A stretch of 64,000 bases of DNA from Aquimonas sp964586455 (GTDB lineage: Bacteria > Pseudomonadota > Gammaproteobacteria > Xanthomonadales > Xanthomonadaceae). The notes under the pieces were generated by a model that did not search any database, was not told the DNA's origin, and worked only from the letters and a program-made list of their open reading frames with translations. The DNA lies in the NCBI GenBank assembly GCA_964586455.1, contig CAZPHV010000015.1, positions 23,536 to 87,535 on the forward strand, written 5' to 3'. Both the position numbers and the translations under genes were made by a program. Of this stretch, positions 34,563 to 43,894 are shown piece after piece (positions within the stretch are counted from its first letter, which is position 1; every line of letters starts with the position of its first letter).

Positions 34563-34824
34563 CCGGGCCAGGCTCGATACGGGAAGGGTGGGACCAAGGG
34601 CGTACGTAAGGCGCCAGAGGGGCCGCATGATACCCTGTGCGCCCTGTGAGGGCCCGCTACAACCTGTCGCGAAGCCGTGACTCGCCGACCCACCTACGCG
34701 CAATGCACTCCGCCATCGCGATGGCGCCGGGCGCGGGTCGGGTCCTCAACCCGGTGCCAAGGCATGCGATTCAAGGTCGCACTCCCCGCCCGCCCAACCT
34801 TCCGAATTGCAGACGAAAACACGC

Positions 34825-35127
34825 ATGTTCCAGAAGCTCAGCAACTCCCAGCAGCGCTACCTCCGCGGATTGTCCCACGGCCTGAAACCGGTGATCATGA
34901 TCGGCGGCAAGGGCCTGACCGATGCTGTGCTGGCCGAGCTTGATCTGGCCATGGAGCACCACGAACTGGTGAAGGTAAAGATCGCCGCCGAGGATCGCGA
35001 CGCGCGCGACGAAATCGTGGCGGAGCTGGTGCTGCGTTCGCGCTGCAACCTGGTTCAGCGCATTGGCAACATCGCCACCCTGTTTCGGCGCTCGAAAGAA
35101 AGCCCGCAGATCAGTCTGCCGCGCTAG
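34825..35127 (+). CDS. yhbY: CRM-domain RNA-binding protein YhbY
   Basis: YhbY is a 100-aa ribosome-assembly factor that binds pre-50S particles through a CRM fold. The ATG at 34825 is used (MFQKLSNSQQRYLRGLSHGL); a TTG six codons earlier is less likely. The GxxG loop lies in MIGGKGLTDAVLAEL and the C-terminal strand in RCNLVQRIGNIATLF. It is divergent from rlmE-ftsH, as in other gammaproteobacteria. Confidence 0.95.
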   Translation: MFQKLSNSQQRYLRGLSHGLKPVIMIGGKGLTDAVLAELDLAMEHHELVKVKIAAEDRDARDEIVAELVLRSRCNLVQRIGNIATLFRRSKESPQISLPR

Positions 35128-35212
35128 GCTTCGGGTGGTGGCTGTAGTGCTCGAGCCACACACGCGGCCCGCCGCCCTACCCGCTCCCTGAACGAACACC
35201 CGAGCAACGCCG

Positions 35213-35590
35213 ATGCCGCTGGCCGAGGATCGCCCCGAGGGGCTTTACACCATCCGCTGGGTGTCTTCGGATGCCATTCGCATCGACGATGCGGAGTTCC
35301 GCGCCAGCCTGCTGGTCACGCCAGAACGCGTGCGCCACGACTTCCCGGCGCATCGGCCCGCGGAGCTCGATGACACCCTCATTGCAGAAATTCTGGCGCT
35401 CGCGCCGCAGGTGTTGATCCTGGGCACCGGCAATCGTCAGATCTTCCCGCCGCCGTCCGTCATGGCGGCTTTTCTGTCGAAGGGCGTCGGCATCGAGGCC
35501 ATGGACAACGCGGCCGCAGCGCGCACCTACAATCTGCTCGCGCTCGAAGGTCGCCGCGTGGCCGGCCTGTTCCTGCTACCGCCGAGCTGA
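35213..35590 (+). CDS. Mth938-like (DUF498) domain protein
   Basis: A 125-aa protein of the Mth938/Xcc1710 family. Visible features: IDDAEFRASLLVTPERVRHD, LAPQVLILGTGNRQIFPPPS and the closing GIEAMDNAAAARTYNLLALE with RRVAGLFLLPPS. Family members are small alpha/beta proteins; relatives are linked to mitochondrial complex I assembly (NDUFAF3) in eukaryotes, but no bacterial role is established here. It lies 85 bp after yhbY on the same strand, opposite the end of the kinase gene. Confidence 0.88.
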   Translation: MPLAEDRPEGLYTIRWVSSDAIRIDDAEFRASLLVTPERVRHDFPAHRPAELDDTLIAEILALAPQVLILGTGNRQIFPPPSVMAAFLSKGVGIEAMDNAAAARTYNLLALEGRRVAGLFLLPPS

Positions 35591-35641
35591 AGCGCAACCG
35601 TAGTACTGGGTTCAATCGCCCTGCCGCCGCGTGCCTCGCTC

Positions 35642-38128
35642 TCAACCGCCAGCCTGCTCCAGGCGCGCGCGCAGCGAGGGCAGCTCGATGTGATTCGGCT
35701 CCAGCTCGGCTGCGCGATCCAATGCCTGGCGAGCGCGCGCCGTCTCACCGCGGCCCAGGCGTTCGTTGGCCAGCCCCATGAAGGCGGATGCCAATCGCTG
35801 CCGCATCGCCGGCAGCTCGGCTGAGGCTGGCGCGACCACCTGCAGCCCTTCCAGATAGCGCAGGGCCTCATTGGGCCGGCTGGCCGCGAGCGCGGAATCG
35901 AAACGCTGCCGTGCCTGCACCGGCAGACCCTCCAGCAGGTTGCGGGCGCGGGCGTCCGAGGGCGCGAGTGCAAGTGCTGCACGCAGGCTGTCGTAGGCGC
36001 TTTCGCCCGGCGGCTGCAGCAGGCGCCCCTGTGTGATCGCAACCTCGGCATCGGCGATCAGCTGGTCTACGCGGGCAGGGTCTGCGCTGCCACCCCCCGC
36101 GACCCGGCTGTAACTGCGACGTGCCTCTTCCATGCGCTCGCGCGCCCGTGTCAAACCTGCTGGCGGCGGTGTCAGCAGGGCCGCGGAATCAAGCGCCGCT
36201 TCCGCGGCTTCAAAGTCGAAGTCGGCGCTGGCGGTCTCGGCCCGGCGCAACAGTTCCTGGCCCAGCCGACGCAGACCCTCGCGCGCCTCGGCGTTGTCCG
36301 CATCCAAGGCCAGCACTGCGCGGAATGCGTCCTGCGCACTGCGCCCGACCGGCGTGGTGAACTGCGCGCGGACGATGCGCTGGCGAGCTTCCTGCAGCAA
36401 AGTGGCGATCTGCTCCGTGCGGCCCTTTTGGGCCTCGGTCAAGGCAGCGCGCAGCTCAGGCAGCGCATGGTTGGCCGGGTCCACCTGGGCCACCGCTGCA
36501 AGCCGACGCTCGGCCTCGGCGAATGCGCCGGCTTCGACATCGGTGCGCGCCGCCGCCAGCACCGGCGTCAGCGCTTCGCGCAGACCGGCACGCGCCACCG
36601 GGTTGCCGGGATCCAGCGCCAACGCCTGTTGATAGAGCGCGATCGCGCCGCTGCCCGGATCTTCGATGCGACCTTCCGCCAGCGCGGCCGCAGCCGCGTC
36701 GACACGCCGAGAGAGTTCCTCCTCGCCGGCCTCGCGACCATTGAGGGCCGCGATCGCGGCCTCGGTCGCGGCGAGCTCTTCGCTGCCCACACCCAAGCTG
36801 CGCGCGGAATCGAGCGCGCGCCGCGCCGATTCGACCGCGCCCGCTTGAAGGTGCTGCTGGGCCGACTGCAGATGCGCGCGACCCACGCGGCGCAGGCCGT
36901 CGCGGGCCGCTTCGTGGTCCGGTTCGGCGGCAAGGATGGCGTCGTACAGGCTGCGCGCGCCCGGCCCCTGCGCATCGTCCTGCAGCCGGCCAGCCTGCAG
37001 CGCGGACTCGGCGCGGGCGAGCAGCTCGCCGCGATCCGAACCGCTCCAAAGGGGTCGCAGCTGATCCTGAAAGGCGTAGCCCAGGGCAAGCGCCAGCACA
37101 GGCAGCAGCAGCCAGGCCCAGCGCCCGCCGCCTCCGGCCGCCTTCGGCTTCGACTTCTTCGCTCGCGGCGCCGAGGCGCGCGCATGGAAGGCGCCGAGCG
37201 CCCCCAACGACGGGCCGTCCTCCCGAGACTGCCCGCGGACCGAGCGATCTTCCGGCGGCGTGACGATGGTTGGGGTTGTCTCGGAGACCTGTACCTTGAC
37301 GGGCCGCCCGCGCGCCGGCGGTTCGGGCAGCTGCGGATCGAGCGTGGCGACGGACTCCAGGGCGGCGACAAGCTCGGCGCCTGATTCGAAGCGCTGCGCT
37401 GGGTCTTTTGCCAGCAGCCGATCGAACAATGGCTGCAGTTCGGCCAACTGCGCAGGCAGCCGCGGCAGGGGCGCGGTGATGTGCATGATGCCGACTGCCA
37501 CCGAGTCATCCGCCTGATAGGGGACCTCGCCCAGCAGCAATTGATAGAACACGACGCCGAGGCTGTAGAGGTCGGCACGCCCATCCAGAGGCTGCCCACG
37601 GGCCTGCTCGGGGCTCATGTAGTGCGGTGTGCCGATGATCGCGCCGGTGCGCGTCATCCGCATCGAATCACCCGCACGGGCAATGCCGAAGTCGGTCAGC
37701 ACCGAGCTGCCGTCTTCGCGCAGCAGGATGTTGTCGGGCTTGATGTCCCGATGGACCACGCCGCGCCGATGCGCATAGTCGAGTGCGCTGGCGATCTCAC
37801 GGATCACTCGCACCGAGAAGCGGTAGTCGCGGCGGGGGCCGCGTCGCTGGATCACCGGCCCGCCAGGCAGGTGTTCCATCGCCATGTAGTGGCAATCGCC
37901 ATGCTGGGCGACGTCATAGACGTGGACGACGCTGGGATGGCGCAGGCTGGCCGCGATGCGCGCCTCGCGCAGAAAGCGTTCGCCGAATTCCTCGTCGCCC
38001 AGCAGGGTGCCCGCCATGATCTTCAGCGCAACTTCGCGCTGCACGGATTCCTGCAGGGCCAGATACACCGTCGACATGCCGCCGCGCCCGATGGGGCGAT
38101 CGATGCGGTAGCCGGGAATCTCAATCAC
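35642..38128 (-). CDS. Membrane Ser/Thr protein kinase with long helical-repeat outer domain
   Basis: The likely start is a GTG at 38128 (MIEIPGYRIDRPIGRGG), giving 828 aa; no clear ribosome site is seen. Residues 1 to about 270 form a Hanks-type kinase: GRGGMSTVYLAL, catalytic lysine in EVALKIM, VVHRDIKPDNILL, LTDFGIARA and GTPHYMSPEQARG. A threonine/proline linker leads to one transmembrane helix near 334-352 (WAWLLLPVLALALGYAF). The last ~470 residues are helical, TPR-like repeats rich in alanine and arginine (for example ALDLDPGNPVARAGLREAL-like units), probably periplasmic. The longer open frame upstream is antisense to the SMC operon and was discarded. Target unknown. Confidence 0.88.
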   Translation of the reverse strand: MIEIPGYRIDRPIGRGGMSTVYLALQESVQREVALKIMAGTLLGDEEFGERFLREARIAASLRHPSVVHVYDVAQHGDCHYMAMEHLPGGPVIQRRGPRRDYRFSVRVIREIASALDYAHRRGVVHRDIKPDNILLREDGSSVLTDFGIARAGDSMRMTRTGAIIGTPHYMSPEQARGQPLDGRADLYSLGVVFYQLLLGEVPYQADDSVAVGIMHITAPLPRLPAQLAELQPLFDRLLAKDPAQRFESGAELVAALESVATLDPQLPEPPARGRPVKVQVSETTPTIVTPPEDRSVRGQSREDGPSLGALGAFHARASAPRAKKSKPKAAGGGGRWAWLLLPVLALALGYAFQDQLRPLWSGSDRGELLARAESALQAGRLQDDAQGPGARSLYDAILAAEPDHEAARDGLRRVGRAHLQSAQQHLQAGAVESARRALDSARSLGVGSEELAATEAAIAALNGREAGEEELSRRVDAAAAALAEGRIEDPGSGAIALYQQALALDPGNPVARAGLREALTPVLAAARTDVEAGAFAEAERRLAAVAQVDPANHALPELRAALTEAQKGRTEQIATLLQEARQRIVRAQFTTPVGRSAQDAFRAVLALDADNAEAREGLRRLGQELLRRAETASADFDFEAAEAALDSAALLTPPPAGLTRARERMEEARRSYSRVAGGGSADPARVDQLIADAEVAITQGRLLQPPGESAYDSLRAALALAPSDARARNLLEGLPVQARQRFDSALAASRPNEALRYLEGLQVVAPASAELPAMRQRLASAFMGLANERLGRGETARARQALDRAAELEPNHIELPSLRARLEQAGG

Positions 38129-38272
38129 AAAGGGCGGGCCACAAGGCTTGGACAGAAGGGCGACAGCATAGCAACTCCGTCTGCGCGTTCCGCGTTCCGG
38201 AAGCGGCTTGCAGCGCACCGGACTTTGCACCACCCTACGCCGCCCGCCGATCGGCGGTGCCCCATTGCCGCC
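38129..38272. promoter_or_regulatory. Divergent promoter region between kinase and SMC operon
   Basis: A 144-bp space between the kinase start (minus) and the kleisin-like start (plus) must hold both promoters. It contains a short palindrome around CGCCGATCGGCG (38247-38258). I cannot define convincing -35/-10 pairs. Confidence 0.4.
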
Positions 38273-39568
38273 GTGATCGAAACCCCCGACGACCGCTTCC
38301 ACGATTTCCTCGCGCCCGGCTTTGCCCCTGAAGATCTGCCCGGGCTGGCCCTGCTGCTGCGCGGTCGCGAGCTGCTGCGTGCATTCAGCGCACTGTTCCA
38401 CGGTGGCGAGGGCGGCGTGTTGGCGCGGCTGCTGGTGCTGCGCACACTCGGCGCGCGCGTCGACCCGCCCGACATCAGCCCGGCCGAGCTGCGCGAGCAG
38501 CTGGCCTACATCGAGCCGGTCAAGCTCGACACCATCATCGGCCGCCTGAAGGATCACGACCTCGTGGTCTGGGAGTCCGAAATCCAGCGCTACCGGGTCA
38601 GCGCGCTGGGCCGCAAGACGCTTGCAGCGCTGTCTACTCTGCTGGAATTCGAGGCCTTCGACCACGACGGCGTCGGCTATCTCACCGCCCAGATCGCTGC
38701 AAGCCAAGCGGTGGGCGTGGTGCCCGCCGATGAGCTGTCGCATCTGCTGTCGCGCCTGACCGAGCTGCGCGACGACTTCGATCGCGCGGTGCTGTCGGGC
38801 TCGGAACACCGCATCCGCACCGCGTCTGGCCGGCTCGACCAGGTCTGGCAGTGGGTCGAGCGCGGCACCGACGTCGTGCGCAAGATCACGGCTGACCCCG
38901 ATCTCGATCTGGATCCGAGTACGCATCGCCTGGCGCAAGCGGTTGGCCGCGCGCAGTCGGCCCTGTTGCGTCAGGCCAGCGTGTTCGCGCGTGCGCTGAA
39001 CCAGATCGACCGCGATCGTATTCATCTGGGTCACTCGGGGCTGTCGTCCTCCGACCTGATCGGCTGGCTGCGCGACCAGAACGCCGAGCGCCTCGCCGCG
39101 TTCGCCGACGAGCTGTGGATCGCGCCGCCGCGGCCGGCCTTCATCCAGGACCAGATCGCACTGGACCTGGCCGAGTTCGAGCTGGTCGACCGCGAGCGCG
39201 CGGCCCAGCTGGCTGCCGCCCTGCCCGCGGGCGCCAAAGCGCCGCGCACCGACAGCCTGCCAATCGAAACCGAAGACACCAGCCGGCTGCAGCGCTGGCG
39301 CGACGAGCTGGGCGAAGTGCGCCGCGAAACCGCGCTGTCCAAACTCGTTCCCAGCGAAGACTACGCCGCCAGCGCCTATCGCCTGTCCCTGCTGGGCCTG
39401 CTCGGCGATCCCGAGTCGGCCGCGCTCGACGGCCCGGCGGCCGACATCGCGCGGCTTTCGCTGCGCGTCACATTCAGCAACGACAAGATCGACCTGCACG
39501 GGCGCGGCGGCATCGCGCTGATGAGTGCGGGTGATGTGCGGCCGTTGACGGCCGCCGCGGAGGAATGA
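38273..39568 (+). CDS. Kleisin-like subunit of an SMC complex (MksF/JetA-like)
   Basis: A 431-aa protein read from GTG 38273 (MIETPDDRFHDFLAPGF). No domain is recognised with certainty. The N-terminal part looks like a winged helix (DPPDISPAELREQLAYIEPV, LKDHDLVVWESEIQRYRVSA), followed by a long helical region and a C-terminal helical part (AASAYRLSLLGLL). Size, helix pattern and place before an MksE-like and an SMC gene suggest the MksF/JetA type of kleisin. Start and stop of the next gene overlap by 4 bp. Family membership is inference from operon order more than from motifs. Confidence 0.65.
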   Translation: MIETPDDRFHDFLAPGFAPEDLPGLALLLRGRELLRAFSALFHGGEGGVLARLLVLRTLGARVDPPDISPAELREQLAYIEPVKLDTIIGRLKDHDLVVWESEIQRYRVSALGRKTLAALSTLLEFEAFDHDGVGYLTAQIAASQAVGVVPADELSHLLSRLTELRDDFDRAVLSGSEHRIRTASGRLDQVWQWVERGTDVVRKITADPDLDLDPSTHRLAQAVGRAQSALLRQASVFARALNQIDRDRIHLGHSGLSSSDLIGWLRDQNAERLAAFADELWIAPPRPAFIQDQIALDLAEFELVDRERAAQLAAALPAGAKAPRTDSLPIETEDTSRLQRWRDELGEVRRETALSKLVPSEDYAASAYRLSLLGLLGDPESAALDGPAADIARLSLRVTFSNDKIDLHGRGGIALMSAGDVRPLTAAAEE

Positions 39569-40353
39569 TGCAAGACCCTGTCGCCACCCTCATTGCGCGC
39601 CTGCTGGCGCAGCGCTGGCTGCCACGCGAGGACGAACTCGCACGTCGCGCCCTGCTCGACGAGCCGTTTCGCACCGATCTCGACAAGCGCCTCGAAGCCG
39701 CCGGCCTGGTGCTGCGTGAGCACCCGTACTCGGCGCACGTCGGCGTGGCGCTGGCGCGCGCGCAGGAGAAAGCCATCTTCGCGCAGGATCAAGGCTGGCT
39801 GTCGAATCAGCTGCAGCTCGATCGCAATGCGATGGCCCTGCTGGTGGTGCTGTGGGCGCTGATCATCCTGCCCAAGCGGCAGCGTCAGATCGAACGTCAG
39901 GACGCCGACTTCGCCGGTGCCCAGCAGGAGCAGATGTTCGCCGAGGAAAAGCCCATCCCGGTGCACGCGGGTGTTGCACCGACCTTGAGCGAACGCACCC
40001 TGATCGCCGACTTCGCCGACAAGCTCGGCGGCAAGATGGCGATCAACGTCAACCTGGGCGTGCTGGCGCGGCATGGCTTCATCCAGCGCCGTGCGGGCGA
40101 GCTCAGCGAAGGCCCGCTGCTTGACCTCGCCTTCGACTACGAGCGCACCAGCCGACGCATTCTGGATGGTGCACTGGCCGACATCCTCAGCCCGGCCGCG
40201 CGTGCCGAGCGAGCAATCCGCCTGGCCGAGGCGCCACTGCCTTCGCCCGAAGACGACGAGGCTGCCGCGCTTGAGCCCGAGGCCGAAGAAGCCTCATGGG
40301 ATGCGCCGCTGGCGATGGACGCGGGCACCGACAGCAGCTCGGAAAGAGGCTAG
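39565..40353 (+). CDS. MksE/JetB-like accessory subunit
   Basis: A 262-aa protein; ATG at 39565 overlaps the previous stop, but ATG 39568 fits better with GGAGG at 39559-39563. The first ~190 residues are helical with winged-helix-like features (LQLDRNAMALLVVLWALIIL, LIADFADKLGGKMAINVNLG, LARHGFIQRRAGE). The last ~60 residues are an acidic, disordered-looking tail (SPEDDEAAALEPEAEEASWD). Position between a kleisin-like gene and an SMC gene, and length, match MksE/JetB. No enzymatic motif is visible. Confidence 0.65.
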   Translation: MMQDPVATLIARLLAQRWLPREDELARRALLDEPFRTDLDKRLEAAGLVLREHPYSAHVGVALARAQEKAIFAQDQGWLSNQLQLDRNAMALLVVLWALIILPKRQRQIERQDADFAGAQQEQMFAEEKPIPVHAGVAPTLSERTLIADFADKLGGKMAINVNLGVLARHGFIQRRAGELSEGPLLDLAFDYERTSRRILDGALADILSPAARAERAIRLAEAPLPSPEDDEAAALEPEAEEASWDAPLAMDAGTDSSSERG

Positions 40354-40356
40354 ACC

Positions 40357-43158
40357 ATGTTCGAATTCCGCGAGCTCGAAGTCGTCCACTGGGACTACTG
40401 GGAGCGATTCAGCCTGCCAATGGACGCCCACATCATCACCGTGGTCGGCCCGAATGGCTCGGGCAAGACCACCCTGCTGGATGCACTGCGCACCCTGCTG
40501 ACCATCGACTGCGCCGGCAACCGCGACTTCAAGAGCTATCTGCGCCACAACGGCAAGCCCTTCGCCTGGCTGCGCGCGGTCGTCGGCAACACGCCGGGGC
40601 CAACGGGTGCACGACCGTTCTTCCCGATCATGGATGGCCAGGCCACTTTGTTCTGCCGCATCCAGAAGAAGGGCGGCGAATGGACGCGGCAGTTCGCGAT
40701 CCTCGCGGGCTCGGCCAGCATCGAAGACGCCGAACAGCGCGGTGACTGGGTCGGCCTGCGCGACTACCGCATCCGCCTCGAAGCCGCCGGACTGTCGGGG
40801 GCGATCCGGCGTGTGCTGACGCTCGAGCAGGGCGCCACCGACAAGCTCTGCCAGCTCTCGCCGCGCGCCCTGCTGGATCTTGTTTTCGACGTGTTCGGCG
40901 ACAAGGCCACGCTGGACGACTACCAGCGCGCCCGCAATGAGCAGGAAGAAGCTGAGCGCGAAGGCGCTTCGCTGAACCACCAGCTCAACCTTCTCGGCGT
41001 CAGCCTGCAGGCGGCCGAGGGCCGCGCGCGGGCGTATGCCGAATGGCAGGCACTGAAGCGCGAGCGCCAGGACCTGATGATCGACGTGCTGCCGCGGGTC
41101 GAGCTGGCCGAACAGCTGGCGGTGATCCGCAATGCGCGGCCGCAGCTTGGCGTGCAGCGCCGCAAGGCCCGTGAACTGCTGGCCGAGCGCAGTGAGCTGG
41201 TGCATCTGATCGCCGAGTGCGACGAGGGCGAACTGCGCCTGCGCGCCGAACAGGGTGCCGCCGACGAAGCCCGCCAGGCGGCGATGAAGGCGCTGGAGCG
41301 CACCCGCGCCGCGCACACCGCAAACTCGGTCGTTCTGCAGCAGCGCGATCGACTGAACGCACAGCTCGAAACCCAGGATCAGGTCGACGTGCGTGCGCTG
41401 GGCGAAGAGGGCCAGGCCCTGCGCGCCAAGGCCGGCACGCTCGGCAGCGAGGAGCAGTCCACCCATCGCGAGCTGGAGTCACTGAAAAGCCGCCTGCAGG
41501 CCTGGCGCAGCGGGCGTCGCTACGTGCCCGAGTTCGAAAGCCAGTTCCGCGCCGAACTCGACCGCGCCGGCATCGCCCATCGCATGCTCAGCGAGATCGT
41601 CGAGATCACCGACCCGACCTGGCAGGCGGCGATCGAAGGCGTGCTGGCCGGCTATCGACACGTCGTGCTGCTGGAGAACCCGCAGGACCGCGAAGCCGCC
41701 TGGGCGATCGGCGAGCGCCTGCGCTTCAAGCACTTCGTGGTCGCCGACCGCGCGCCGGTCGGCAAGGCCTCGCCCGGCAGCCTGCTGGACGTGGTCGAGT
41801 TCACCGCCCTGCCCCCCGAATGGCTGCCGCGCCAGCTCGAACGCATCCAACGTGTGGACGAGGTCAAACTCGGCGCCCACCTGCCGCGCGAGCAGGAATG
41901 GATTACGCCGGCCGGTTACTACAAGGAACGCCGCGGTGGACGCCATCTTGGCGTCGACGACAGCTATTTCGGCACCGCCGCGCGTGAGCGCCAGCTGCGC
42001 GAAGGCGAGGCGCGTCTGGCCGAGCTGGAAACCCGGTTGCTGGAGCTTGTCGACGAGCGCCGCATCCTCAGCCAGCGCATCAATGAGATCGAGGCCCAGC
42101 TCAAGGGCAGCCAGGCCGGCACTCAGCTGGCCGCACGCGCCGAGGAGTTCGCCGAAGCCGAAAGCCAGCGCGAGCTGCTGGAGGCCGCGGTGCTGCGCGC
42201 CGCCGAAACCTTTGCGGCTGCCGAGGCGGCCTTCAGCGAAGCCCAGCAGCGCCGCCAGCAGAACTCGCGCGAGCGCGATCGCCTCGACGCTGAGCTCAAG
42301 CAAGAGGAACGTCAGCGCAGCGAGGCCGAACGCAATCTGCTGGGCGCGCGCCAGGAGCAGCTGCAGCGCCTGCTGGCCTTCCGCAGAAAGCGCGCCGGCA
42401 TACCGTTCGAGAAGCGTACGATCGCGGCGCTGGCCGAACTGCGTGAGACCTACGAGAGCCCGCAGGCGGTGCGTCGTGAGGTCGATCGTCTCGAAGCACG
42501 CCTGCGCGAAGGCCACTGGGAAACCGACGACAACGTGCTCGGCCTGCGCGACAAGCTGGCGGACGACCATCAAGCCCTCAAGACCGATCTCGAACGCCGC
42601 GCTGCCCACGCCGAGCGCGCGCGCCGCAGCACGGACGAAGCGCGCGGTGCCTATCTGAGCGTGCTGCGCGCCACCCTGCGCCAGTACGCGCGCAACCTGC
42701 GCCATCTGGCCGAACTGGCCGGCATCGGTGTCGAGGTGGATCTGCCCGAGTTCGGTCGCGACGATCTGGCGCTGGCGCAGTCCGGCCTGATCGTCCGCTT
42801 CGAGTTCGACAAGAAGGGCTGGATCGGCATGGACGACGGCGAGGCCTCGGGCGGCCAGCAGGTGATGAAGTCGCTGCTGCTGCTGGTGGCCCTGATGCGC
42901 GACGAGCACCGCCCCGGTGGATTCGTCTTCATCGACGAGCCCTTCGCCCATCTCGACATCTTCAACATCGACAAGGTCAGCGCCTTCCTCAAGGCAACCC
43001 GCGCTCAGTACGTGCTGACCACGCCGGTAACCCACAACATCAACGTGTTCCAGCCCTCCGAGCTGACGCTTGTCACCAGCAAGCGGCGGCCCGGCAGCCC
43101 CTGGGCGCAGCCGGTCGCCGTGCTGCGGCGGGCGGATGAGGGCGAAGCAGCCGCGTGA
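40357..43158 (+). CDS. SMC-like ATPase (MksB/JetC-like)
   Basis: A 933-aa SMC-type ATPase. Walker A GPNGSGKT is at residues 31-38, followed by helices and a long alanine/glutamate/arginine-rich coiled coil. A globular hinge-like region lies at about 389-500 (WQAAIEGVLAGYRHVVLLEN), then the return coiled coil, the signature EASGGQQ at 829-835 and Walker B FVFIDEPFAHLD at about 856-867. A closing VLTTPVTHNI follows. It is far shorter than MukB and in the size range of MksB. It starts 3 bp after the MksE-like stop. It probably loops or entraps DNA; whether it serves chromosome organisation or plasmid defence is undecided, since no JetD/MksG-type gene adjoins it. Confidence 0.82.
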   Translation: MFEFRELEVVHWDYWERFSLPMDAHIITVVGPNGSGKTTLLDALRTLLTIDCAGNRDFKSYLRHNGKPFAWLRAVVGNTPGPTGARPFFPIMDGQATLFCRIQKKGGEWTRQFAILAGSASIEDAEQRGDWVGLRDYRIRLEAAGLSGAIRRVLTLEQGATDKLCQLSPRALLDLVFDVFGDKATLDDYQRARNEQEEAEREGASLNHQLNLLGVSLQAAEGRARAYAEWQALKRERQDLMIDVLPRVELAEQLAVIRNARPQLGVQRRKARELLAERSELVHLIAECDEGELRLRAEQGAADEARQAAMKALERTRAAHTANSVVLQQRDRLNAQLETQDQVDVRALGEEGQALRAKAGTLGSEEQSTHRELESLKSRLQAWRSGRRYVPEFESQFRAELDRAGIAHRMLSEIVEITDPTWQAAIEGVLAGYRHVVLLENPQDREAAWAIGERLRFKHFVVADRAPVGKASPGSLLDVVEFTALPPEWLPRQLERIQRVDEVKLGAHLPREQEWITPAGYYKERRGGRHLGVDDSYFGTAARERQLREGEARLAELETRLLELVDERRILSQRINEIEAQLKGSQAGTQLAARAEEFAEAESQRELLEAAVLRAAETFAAAEAAFSEAQQRRQQNSRERDRLDAELKQEERQRSEAERNLLGARQEQLQRLLAFRRKRAGIPFEKRTIAALAELRETYESPQAVRREVDRLEARLREGHWETDDNVLGLRDKLADDHQALKTDLERRAAHAERARRSTDEARGAYLSVLRATLRQYARNLRHLAELAGIGVEVDLPEFGRDDLALAQSGLIVRFEFDKKGWIGMDDGEASGGQQVMKSLLLLVALMRDEHRPGGFVFIDEPFAHLDIFNIDKVSAFLKATRAQYVLTTPVTHNINVFQPSELTLVTSKRRPGSPWAQPVAVLRRADEGEAAA

Positions 43159-43368
43159 TTCGCATCAAAGCTTGAGCCATGCACGGGGCGGCCCAATCTC
43201 GTCCCAACGTCGCACCTGAATGCCCTGAACTCGAACAGCTACGTCCTGATTCGTCGAATCCAGCTGCGGCGAGCCACTGATGCCGGTAGATTTCGCGAAG
43301 CCCCCCGCCGACCCGTTCAAGCGGGCTGACGAGGGCGACGTTCGGCAACAGACAATCAGAGGCGAGTG

Positions 43369-43827
43369 ATGGCACGCAGCGTTCGAGACATTCTGCTGAG
43401 CTTGGCGCGTGGCATCGCTGCCACGGTTTCCGGCACGCTCGCCGCTGGTCTCTTCATCGCGGTCGTCGAGTGGCTGGGTCACCCAATCTATCCACCACCC
43501 GCAGGGCTGAAACCCGGGGACATGCAAGCCATCGCGGCCCATGTCGCGCAGGCGCCGCCGGGGGCGTTGCTGATGGTGCTGCTGGCCTGGGTCGCGGGGG
43601 TGTTCTTTGGCGGGCTACTCGCGGCCCGCATCGCCGGTCGTCGACAGCGCCTGTATGCCGGCGTGATCGGGGCGGTGGTGCTGCTGGGTGCCATCGCCAA
43701 CTTCGTGCTGATCCCACACCCCGCCTGGTTCATGGCCGTGAGCGTGATCGCCTTGCCGCTGGCCGCGTTTGCCGCAGCTGCCCGCGCGGTTGCGCGGGCT
43801 GACCGGAAGCCCGCGCAGACGCCGTAA
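43369..43827 (+). CDS. Small membrane protein of unknown function
   Basis: A 152-aa protein with four hydrophobic segments (GTLAAGLFIAVVEWLG, ALLMVLLAWVAGVFFGGLLA, LYAGVIGAVVLLGAIANFVL, AVSVIALPLAAFAAAA). The N-terminus MARSVRDILLSLARGIAATV and a basic tail are cytosolic in prediction. It lies 210 bp after the SMC gene on the same strand, so it may be a separate transcription unit. I do not recognise the family. Confidence 0.65.
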   Translation: MARSVRDILLSLARGIAATVSGTLAAGLFIAVVEWLGHPIYPPPAGLKPGDMQAIAAHVAQAPPGALLMVLLAWVAGVFFGGLLAARIAGRRQRLYAGVIGAVVLLGAIANFVLIPHPAWFMAVSVIALPLAAFAAAARAVARADRKPAQTP

Positions 43828-43894
43828 CCGCCGCACGTCCGCTTGCACCGGCGGGCACCGTATCCGGGTAAACCGCAGCACTCAGGAGCGCCTC

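Noticed and set aside
37481..38272. N-terminal extension of the kleisin-like gene
   Set aside because: It is antisense to the kinase domain; a GTG at 38273 gives a sensible start.
38129..39499. N-terminal extension of the kinase (open frame to 1285 codons)
   Set aside because: The extra part is antisense to the kleisin-like gene and the kinase fold starts at MIEIPGYRIDRPIGRGG.
41479..43035. 518-codon minus-strand frame inside the SMC gene
   Set aside because: Antisense shadow; the plus strand encodes complete ATPase motifs.
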